A DNA stretch of 5,919 bases, taken from positions 1 to 5,919 of the forward strand of contig CAZITB010000142.1 in the NCBI GenBank assembly GCA_964542055.1. The letters run 5' to 3'. This document shows, in pieces, positions 1 through 4,297 of this stretch. Both the position numbers and the translations under genes were made by a program. Each line of letters begins with the position of its first letter. The first letter of the stretch is position 1. The notes below the pieces were generated by a model. The model saw nothing but the letters and a program-made list of their open reading frames with translations, did not search any database and had not been told where the DNA came from. Source of the DNA: CAZITB01 sp964542055. Lineage in GTDB: Bacteria; Planctomycetota; Phycisphaerae; Sedimentisphaerales; CAMDDF01.

Positions 1-690
1 GCTATGTGCGGTTCTATCGCATTTTATGACACTCAGGGTGAAAGGCTGTATACGATTTACTGTGCGGCAACGCCGGAATATGGCAAAGAAAAATTCAAAG
101 CAAAGCTGTCTCGTGAAATAGAACGTGTCAAAGAGAAATTTCCAAATGTACTTTATATAGGGCTGGCGGACGGGGCGAAGGATAACTGGACATTTCTCAA
201 GAAATATACGAAACGATGTCTTCTTGATTTTTATCATGCCAGAGAATATATAGGCAAAGCATCATCTGCCATTTTTGGCCGTGATATGATTAACAAACAG
301 AAATGGGAAGATAAATTCAGCCATGACCTTAAACATAAGCAAGGCTCAGCGACTCGTTTTTTTAAGGAACTTGAAATTCAAAGAGCTAATCTCGATAAGA
401 CAAATTTTATTGAACGCGACGAAGAACTTCATCAGGTCATAACATATTATAAAAATCATAAAGACAAGATGTCCTATGCCTACCATCTTAAAAATAATCT
501 ACCCATTGGCAGTGGTGTTACCGAAGCGGCGTGTAAAGTTTTGATTAAGCAACGAATGTGTATTTCCGGGTCGAGGTGGAAAGAAGATGGTGCCAGTTGC
601 GTGCTTGCATTGCGGACATTGAAGTTGACAACAGGCCGCTGGCAACAGTTCTGGAAGTATGTAATGAGGCATGGATGTACAATATATTAA
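1..690 (+). CDS. ISKra4-family transposase, C-terminal part (5' end outside window)
   Basis: This is the C-terminal part of a DDE-type transposase that would cut and join the ends of its insertion sequence. The frame is open from base 1 (GCT precedes the ATG at base 4), so the gene almost certainly begins upstream and the ATG at 4 is internal. Counting that Met as residue 1, the motif LADGAKDNW (D56) fits the second catalytic Asp of ISKra4-type enzymes. LDFYHAREY (74-82) follows it, and LPIGSGVTEAACK (166-178) supplies the catalytic Glu, E174. The ending RWKEDGASCVLALRTL then TGRWQQFWKYV is typical of the family. The first catalytic Asp and the N-terminal part are not visible. No frameshift or internal stop is seen in this portion. 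The family assignment rests on recognised motifs, not on a search. Confidence 0.9.
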   Translation, partial: AMCGSIAFYDTQGERLYTIYCAATPEYGKEKFKAKLSREIERVKEKFPNVLYIGLADGAKDNWTFLKKYTKRCLLDFYHAREYIGKASSAIFGRDMINKQKWEDKFSHDLKHKQGSATRFFKELEIQRANLDKTNFIERDEELHQVITYYKNHKDKMSYAYHLKNNLPIGSGVTEAACKVLIKQRMCISGSRWKEDGASCVLALRTLKLTTGRWQQFWKYVMRHGCTIY

Positions 691-700
691 GCGAACACCC
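1..700 (+). mobile_element. Right end of an ISKra4-family insertion sequence
   Basis: The transposase stop (TAA, 688-690) is followed directly by GCGAACACCC (691-700), which read on the other strand starts with GGGTGTTCGC. A GGG-starting terminal repeat close behind the transposase stop would suit this family, so I place the right end near 700. The left end lies outside the window, so neither the inverted repeat pair nor a target-site duplication can be verified. After 700 the sequence changes character and reads like the tail of an unrelated mobile gene. Confidence 0.45.
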
Positions 701-945
701 AATATGCAACGGCTTGCAATGTAGTGCAAAAAGACCCAGAATACCCCCAAGGGGACTCGAACAAAGAATCGCAAGCTACTGATAACAAAGGACTTAGTGA
801 AAGCGGCAATGCCAAGAGGGTGCAGAAACGGGTGCAGATTGCAGGTGAATATTCAGATTTTGAACAGATAAAAGAGGCTTGGCCAAAGTTGCCAACAGGC
901 GTAAAGAAAATCATCTTGGATTTGATTAAGTTAAAAAATCAATAA
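701..945 (+). pseudogene. Probable 3' remnant of a tyrosine integrase gene
   Basis: An open frame runs from the presumed IS end to TAA at 943-945. It lies in the same frame as the transposase and is separated from it only by the transposase stop. The only start inside it is a GTG at 724 with no good ribosome binding site. The product begins with a low-complexity polar stretch (PEYPQGDSNKESQATDNKG) and ends with a helical segment (DFEQIKEAWPKLPTGVKKIILDLIK). From memory, tails with a RGDSN-like motif and a closing segment of the type IxAWxxLPxxIxxxIL occur behind tyrosine integrases in planctomycete-like genomes. I therefore infer that an integrase gene was cut by the IS insertion. No catalytic integrase residues are present in the window, so this is a resemblance only. 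It could instead be a small independent gene of 73 codons starting at 724. Confidence 0.35.
741..762 (-). other. tRNA 3'-end-like sequence, possible relic attachment site
   Basis: Read on the minus strand, bases 762 down to 743 give GTTCGAGTCCCCTTGGGGGT followed by A. This fits the layout of a tRNA 3' end: G53, the T-loop TTCGAGT, the 3' side of the T-stem (CCCCT), seven acceptor bases and a discriminator A. The 5' side of the T-stem does not pair (CTTTG against CCCCT), so no intact tRNA is present. Integrases often sit next to attachment sites copied from tRNA 3' ends, which would explain why this piece lies in an integrase-like tail. This is speculative. Confidence 0.2.
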
Positions 946-972
946 TTCATTCTGCAGTTACAAAGAAAACCA

Positions 973-1005
973 TTGCAGATAGCTTCAAGTAAATATTATC
1001 TGCGA
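973..1005. repeat. Inverted repeat, 9-bp arms with one wobble
   Basis: TTGCAGATA (973-981) and TATCTGCGA (997-1005) are complementary except for one T-G pair, with a 15-base spacer. No run of T follows, so it does not look like an intrinsic terminator. It lies 27 bases after the end of the integrase-like frame and might be a protein-binding site or a structured RNA element. Confidence 0.35.
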
Positions 1006-1034
1006 AAATGATGGGACATCAAAAATCTTTGCCA

Positions 1035-1063
1035 TTGAAAAGTGAAAAGACATTAATGATACT
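1035..1063 (+). promoter_or_regulatory. Candidate upstream sigma70 promoter
   Basis: TTGAAA (1035-1040) and GATACT (1058-1063) are separated by 17 bases. Transcription would start near 1070, just before the AAAAGGA and the short frame MISLFM at 1089-1109. The -10 box matches the consensus at only four of six positions, and AT-rich DNA yields such matches by chance. Confidence 0.2.
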
Positions 1064-1116
1064 TAAACCAATAAAAGGATAAAACATTATGATTTCTTTG
1101 TTTATGTGAAACGCTA

Positions 1117-1145
1117 TTGATTTTAGTCCTTAAATTTGCTAAGAT
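1117..1145 (+). promoter_or_regulatory. Likely sigma70 promoter of the metal-efflux operon
   Basis: TTGATT (1117-1122) and TAAGAT (1140-1145) have the ideal 17-base spacing. Transcription would begin near 1152, only about three bases before the ATG at 1155, so the first gene would be translated from a practically leaderless message. This agrees with the absence of a Shine-Dalgarno sequence in front of that gene. The -10 box overlaps a palindrome (1143-1154), which suggests repression at this promoter. Confidence 0.45.
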
Positions 1146-1154
1146 TTGCAAATC
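1143..1154. promoter_or_regulatory. Perfect 12-bp palindrome, operator candidate
   Basis: GATTTGCAAATC is identical to its reverse complement. It overlaps the last three bases of the candidate -10 box and ends directly before the ATG at 1155. The half-site ATTTGC also occurs once upstream (1134-1139), exactly 10 bases, one helical turn, before its copy in the palindrome (1144-1149). This placement would let a bound dimeric repressor block RNA polymerase, as ArsR- or DtxR-type metal sensors do. No regulator gene is visible in the window, and the regulator family is unknown. Confidence 0.4.
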
Positions 1155-1556
1155 ATGTTTAATCAGAAAAATACAATGTGGCTTGCGGGGCTGGTGTGTA
1201 TCAGCATCGTAAGTGGTTTTTTTACAGTAACTTGCTATGGTTTTGATGGTAGTTTAGCTATTGAGACGGTCGCCCACAACCATTGTGAGTGCACTGAAAA
1301 CGGTCAAAATTCGGTTGAAATACCTGTTTTTGAAGAAACTGATGAACATAAACATTGTAATGATACGCTAGCTACAGATAGTGTCCTGTTTTCAGGGCAA
1401 AAAAATACTAAATTGCCAATTTTCGAAATTTTAACAGGAAAACTTGCTCATAGATTTCCTTTGAATTCAAATAGTCTTTTTTTCACTTGTTATATTCAAA
1501 TCACTAAGTTGCCCACTTTCCATACGCCATTAGAATCTGTAATAATTCTGGCGTGA
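1155..1556 (+). CDS. Small secreted His/Cys-rich protein, probable periplasmic metal-binding accessory of the efflux system
   Basis: I recognise no named family with certainty. The 133-residue product has a hydrophobic N-terminal segment (about residues 9-28), probably a signal peptide or anchor. CYGFDGSLAIE (27-37) follows, then two metal-ligand clusters, HNHCEC (41-46) and HKHCND (65-70). The C-terminal half has no His/Cys clusters and closes with the hydrophobic SVIILA. The overall plan recalls small CzcI-like or DUF2946-like proteins encoded ahead of Czc/Cus pumps, and I infer a role in periplasmic metal binding or sensing. A TTG at 1146 would add three residues, but it falls in the palindrome and upstream of the predicted transcript start. 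ATG 1155 is therefore preferred; ATG 1176 also remains possible because no start has a good Shine-Dalgarno. It lies 98 bases before the outer-membrane factor gene on the same strand. Confidence 0.7.
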   Translation: MFNQKNTMWLAGLVCISIVSGFFTVTCYGFDGSLAIETVAHNHCECTENGQNSVEIPVFEETDEHKHCNDTLATDSVLFSGQKNTKLPIFEILTGKLAHRFPLNSNSLFFTCYIQITKLPTFHTPLESVIILA

Positions 1557-1559
1557 TAC

Positions 1560-1583
1560 TTTAGATTCATCACAAAATCTAAA
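1560..1583 (+). other. Intercistronic hairpin
   Basis: TTTAGATT (1560-1567) pairs perfectly with AATCTAAA (1576-1583) around an eight-base loop, starting four bases after the stop codon of the small protein gene. The stem is AT-rich and is followed by AATGTTAT, not a T-run, so it is a poor intrinsic terminator. It could stabilise or process the mRNA and so set different levels for the small protein and the pump genes. Confidence 0.3.
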
Positions 1584-1611
1584 AATGTTATATAGGGGAT
1601 TTAATGTCCCT

Positions 1612-1640
1612 TTGACAGCACTTTTGTTGATGTCTATTGT
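1612..1640 (+). promoter_or_regulatory. Possible internal promoter before the efflux genes
   Basis: A perfect -35 consensus TTGACA (1612-1617) is followed after 17 bases by TATTGT (1635-1640), which matches the -10 consensus at four of six positions. Transcription would start near 1647, at the end of the ribosome binding site at 1641-1647. A transcript from here would largely lose that site, which argues against it as the main promoter of the downstream gene. Confidence 0.3.
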
Positions 1641-1647
1641 AAGGAAG
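1641..1647 (+). promoter_or_regulatory. Ribosome binding site for the outer-membrane factor gene
   Basis: AAGGAAG lies seven bases before ATG 1655 and fixes that start. The first gene of the unit has no comparable site. Confidence 0.7.
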
Positions 1648-1654
1648 TCTACTT

Positions 1655-3028
1655 ATGAGGAATCCAAACCTTATAGTTTTTACACTCGTTTTTATTTTAT
1701 TTTCATTTTTATTAGCAGGGTGTTTCCAACAACATTCTGAAAAATTGTATTGCGAAGACTTGCCATATAACTCACCGATTGAGTTAGCTTCTGGAGAGAT
1801 GAACGAATTTCAAGAAATTATAGGTGATATATTCGAACCTAATGATGTTTTGACACTCAGGCAGGTGCTGGCTTTGACATTAATGCATAATCCTGAGTTA
1901 AAGGTTTTTTCGCTTGAATCCAGAGCTGCCCAGGCTCGTGAGTTACAGGCAGGTTTATGGCCTAATCCAGAGTTAGAAATTGAGACGGAAAATGTAGGTG
2001 GAACCGGAGAGCTGAGAGGTTTTGATTCTGCTGAAACCACTATTCAGTTAAGTCAGCTTATTGAGTTGGGAAATAAGTCTCAGAAACGCAAGAAAGTTGC
2101 GTCATTAGAAAAAGAAATGACTGACTTGGAATATCTAAGTAAAAAAAGGGAAATTTTCAGTGAAGCAGCAAAAGCATTCATTTCTGTATTGAAAGCACAA
2201 GAAAAAGTTAATTTATCAGATAAAGTGCTTAAGTTATCCCAAGAGTCTTTTGAAACGGTAGAAAAAAGAGTTAATGCCGGGAAAGATTCGCCTGTAGAAA
2301 AAAGTAGAGCATCTGTAGCTTTGGCCAACGTCAAGATATTGCATGAGCAGGCGTTAAGAAATTTCAAGTATGCCAGGGAAGATTTAGTTTCATTCTGGGG
2401 TCAGGATGATTCTATTTTTGACCGTGCCGAAGGTGACCTTGATGATGTTGAGCAGTTGCCTGCTTTTGAAAAATTGCTTGATAGTTTAGAAGCAAGTCCT
2501 GAATTTGCTCAAACCAAAGTTGAGATTTATAAAAATAAAGCCTTGTTGGATTTAGAAAAGGCCAAATCAATCGGTGACGTTTCTATTGGAGCTGGAATCC
2601 AAAGGTTCAATGAGACAGAAGATAACGCATTTGTTTTCGGTATTTCTATTCCTTTACCGATTCACGACAGGAACCAGGGAGCAAAACAAGAGGCTGCTTA
2701 TAACCTGGCTAAATCAAGAGAACAAACAAAGGTTGCGTGGCTGGATTTAAGGAAAAGGCTCAATCAGATTTATCAGGAATTAGCAAATTCATATAACCAG
2801 GTTTTGTCATTGAAAAATGAAGTTTTGCCAGCATCTATTGATATGTTTGAAGCAGCCAATAGAGCGTACCAGGAAGGCAAAATAGATTATTTAAACCTGC
2901 TGGATGCTCAACGCACACTGTTTGAAATCAAGAATCAGTACATTGACAGTCTGGCAGACTATCATGCAGCCAAAATTGAAATTGAACGATTTACAGGGAA
3001 TATTAACCTGATTGAAAGTGAGGAATGA
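1655..3028 (+). CDS. czcC: CzcC/CusC-type outer-membrane efflux lipoprotein (TolC family)
   Basis: This is the outer-membrane channel of a tripartite heavy-metal exporter, giving the pump an exit to the outside. The 457-residue length is normal for the family. A hydrophobic N-terminus ends in the lipobox LLAGC, so Cys23 would be cleaved and lipid-modified. Two TolC-type repeats follow, the first at about 65-250 and the second at about 270-445. The first includes LTLMHNPEL (75-83), LWPNPELEIE (101-110), LIELGNKSQKRKK (135-147) and AGKDSPVEKSRA (208-219). The second includes the family hallmark SIPLPIHDRNQGAK (331-344) and YQEGKIDYLNLLDAQRTL (405-422). The helical stretches are Glu/Lys-rich, as expected for the periplasmic tunnel. 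The gene ends one base before the adaptor ATG, so the two are co-translated. The metal specificity cannot be read from this component; the symbol is meant at family level (CzcC or CusC). Confidence 0.95.
   Translation: MRNPNLIVFTLVFILFSFLLAGCFQQHSEKLYCEDLPYNSPIELASGEMNEFQEIIGDIFEPNDVLTLRQVLALTLMHNPELKVFSLESRAAQARELQAGLWPNPELEIETENVGGTGELRGFDSAETTIQLSQLIELGNKSQKRKKVASLEKEMTDLEYLSKKREIFSEAAKAFISVLKAQEKVNLSDKVLKLSQESFETVEKRVNAGKDSPVEKSRASVALANVKILHEQALRNFKYAREDLVSFWGQDDSIFDRAEGDLDDVEQLPAFEKLLDSLEASPEFAQTKVEIYKNKALLDLEKAKSIGDVSIGAGIQRFNETEDNAFVFGISIPLPIHDRNQGAKQEAAYNLAKSREQTKVAWLDLRKRLNQIYQELANSYNQVLSLKNEVLPASIDMFEAANRAYQEGKIDYLNLLDAQRTLFEIKNQYIDSLADYHAAKIEIERFTGNINLIESEE
3020..3023 (+). promoter_or_regulatory. 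Ribosome binding site that decides the adaptor start
   Basis: GAGG lies six bases before ATG 3030, inside the last codons of the upstream gene. It supports 3030 rather than the in-frame TTG at 3012, which would add six residues and has no such site. Confidence 0.7.
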
Positions 3029-3029
3029 T

Positions 3030-4283
3030 ATGAAAACCAATAAAATTATCATTATAACTGCTGTTGCTATTAGTTTATGCTTTATTGGCTATATTTGGGC
3101 CAGCCAAGCAGGACATGAAGAACATAATCATGCCGAACATTTGGATACGGATGACATTGCTGAAGAACATGACAGTCATGATGTTCATGAAACTGACGAA
3201 GATTATGAAAGTCAGGAAAGTGCAATAGAGTTAACTGACGAACAAGTAGAGGAAATCGGCTTGGAAACAGCTATTGCTGGCAGTGGAGTCATAGATATCA
3301 AAATTAGTTTACCTGGTGAAATCAAGATTAATCAGGACAGATTGACATATATTGTTCCCCGTGTACAAGGTATTGTTACAGATGTCAGAAAGAACCTTGG
3401 TGATGTTGTTAAAGCGGGAGAAACGATAGCTGTAATTGAAAGCCGTGAGTTGGCAGACGCTCAAGCTGAGTATATGTCTGCGGTAGAAAGATATGAAATA
3501 GCCAAAATCAGTTTCGAAAGAGAAGAGAAACTTTGGAACGATAAAGTTTCATCAGAGCAGGATTATTTTGATATTAAACAGGATTTGGCTCAAGCATCTA
3601 TAGAAAAGAATGTTGCCAGACAAAAGTTACTTGCTTTAGGTTTTGATACATCTTATTTGCAAAAGCTTTTTGAACAACAAGGAAGTCAGTTAACCAGATT
3701 CGAATTAAAAGTTCCCTTTGATGGCACAGTAATCGAGAAAAACATTGTACTTGGCGAAATAGCAGGGCCGGAAAAACAGGTTTATACTGTAGCCGATTTA
3801 AATTGGGTCTGGGTGGACTTGCAAGTTTATCCTACAGATATCCAAAAAATAAAACAAGGCCAAGAAGTTGTTATCTCCGCTGATATTGAAAGTCCACAGG
3901 CAACTGGTGAAATAAGCTATCTGGGGCCTACTGTTCAAACAGAATCCAGAACTGTTTTAGCAAGGGTTCTGTTATCTAATAAGTCGAAAATTTTCAGGCC
4001 TGGTCTTTTTGTAACAGGCAAAGCGGTTGTTTCTGAAGTTCAGTCGGAAGTTGTAGTTTCAAAAGAGGCAGTACAAACACTTGAGGGGAAAAAATGTGTC
4101 TTTATCAAAGATGAGCATGGCTATGAGCCATCATTTGTTCAAATCGGTCTTGAAAACAAAAGCCAGGTTGAGATTCTTTCAGGCTTAGATGCAGGACAGG
4201 AATATGTGACCCAAGGTGCTTTTGCATTGAAGTCAAAAATTATTACCTCAACTTTAGACAGCCATGCAGGACACGGACATTAA
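3030..4283 (+). CDS. czcB: CzcB/CusB-type periplasmic adaptor (membrane fusion protein) with His-rich ends
   Basis: This adaptor links the inner-membrane pump to the outer-membrane channel and may hand metal to the pump. It is 417 residues long. It has an N-terminal membrane anchor or uncleaved signal (about 6-24), then a His/Asp/Glu-rich segment (29-53) with seven His. The usual adaptor fold follows: a split lipoyl domain (about 105-140, with IVPRVQGIVTDVRKNLGDVV, and 226-250), an alpha-hairpin (about 141-205), a beta-barrel (about 256-335) and a membrane-proximal domain to the end. The protein ends in SHAGHGH, a second His cluster. The methionine cluster that CusB uses for Cu/Ag is not evident near the N-terminus, and the His clusters favour Zn, Co, Ni or Cd (inference). 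The start sits one base after the upstream stop. The symbol is used at family level. Confidence 0.95.
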   Translation: MKTNKIIIITAVAISLCFIGYIWASQAGHEEHNHAEHLDTDDIAEEHDSHDVHETDEDYESQESAIELTDEQVEEIGLETAIAGSGVIDIKISLPGEIKINQDRLTYIVPRVQGIVTDVRKNLGDVVKAGETIAVIESRELADAQAEYMSAVERYEIAKISFEREEKLWNDKVSSEQDYFDIKQDLAQASIEKNVARQKLLALGFDTSYLQKLFEQQGSQLTRFELKVPFDGTVIEKNIVLGEIAGPEKQVYTVADLNWVWVDLQVYPTDIQKIKQGQEVVISADIESPQATGEISYLGPTVQTESRTVLARVLLSNKSKIFRPGLFVTGKAVVSEVQSEVVVSKEAVQTLEGKKCVFIKDEHGYEPSFVQIGLENKSQVEILSGLDAGQEYVTQGAFALKSKIITSTLDSHAGHGH

Positions 4284-4289
4284 AAGGAG
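4284..4289 (+). promoter_or_regulatory. Ribosome binding site of the RND pump gene
   Basis: AAGGAG directly follows the adaptor stop codon and lies eight bases before ATG 4298. It is the strongest Shine-Dalgarno sequence in the window. Confidence 0.8.
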
Positions 4290-4297
4290 CTTAATCT

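Larger units (their letters stand above)
946..1154. other. Intergenic region between mobile remnant and metal-efflux operon
   Basis: I see no convincing protein gene here. The stretch is AT-rich and holds an inverted repeat (973-1005) and two candidate sigma70 promoters (1035-1063 and 1117-1145). It also holds a seven-codon open frame MISLFM (1089-1109) preceded by AAAAGGA (1073-1079), and a palindrome at 1143-1154. TCTGCA-type sequence recurs at 951-956, 974-979 (inverted) and 999-1003. It is most likely the regulatory region of the downstream operon. Confidence 0.6.

Noticed and set aside
741..775. An intact tRNA gene on the minus strand
   Set aside because: Only the 3' portion fits. The T-stem 5' side does not pair, and I did not find the D-arm or anticodon arm.
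499..914. Overlapping open frames on the minus strand and in another + frame across the transposase end and integrase-like tail
   Set aside because: They are shadows of, or out of phase with, better supported frames. They have no ribosome binding sites, and their products show no recognisable domain.
1560..1590. Intrinsic terminator after the small protein gene
   Set aside because: The stem is AT-rich and no T-run follows it.
1595..1620. Three-codon frame ATG TCC CTT TGA behind AGGGG as a leader peptide
   Set aside because: It is too short to support, and the GGGA/TCCC pairing there is equally well explained as a chance hairpin.
1810..2367. Minus-strand open frames within the outer-membrane factor gene
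   Set aside because: They lie wholly inside a well recognised coding sequence and look like antisense shadows.
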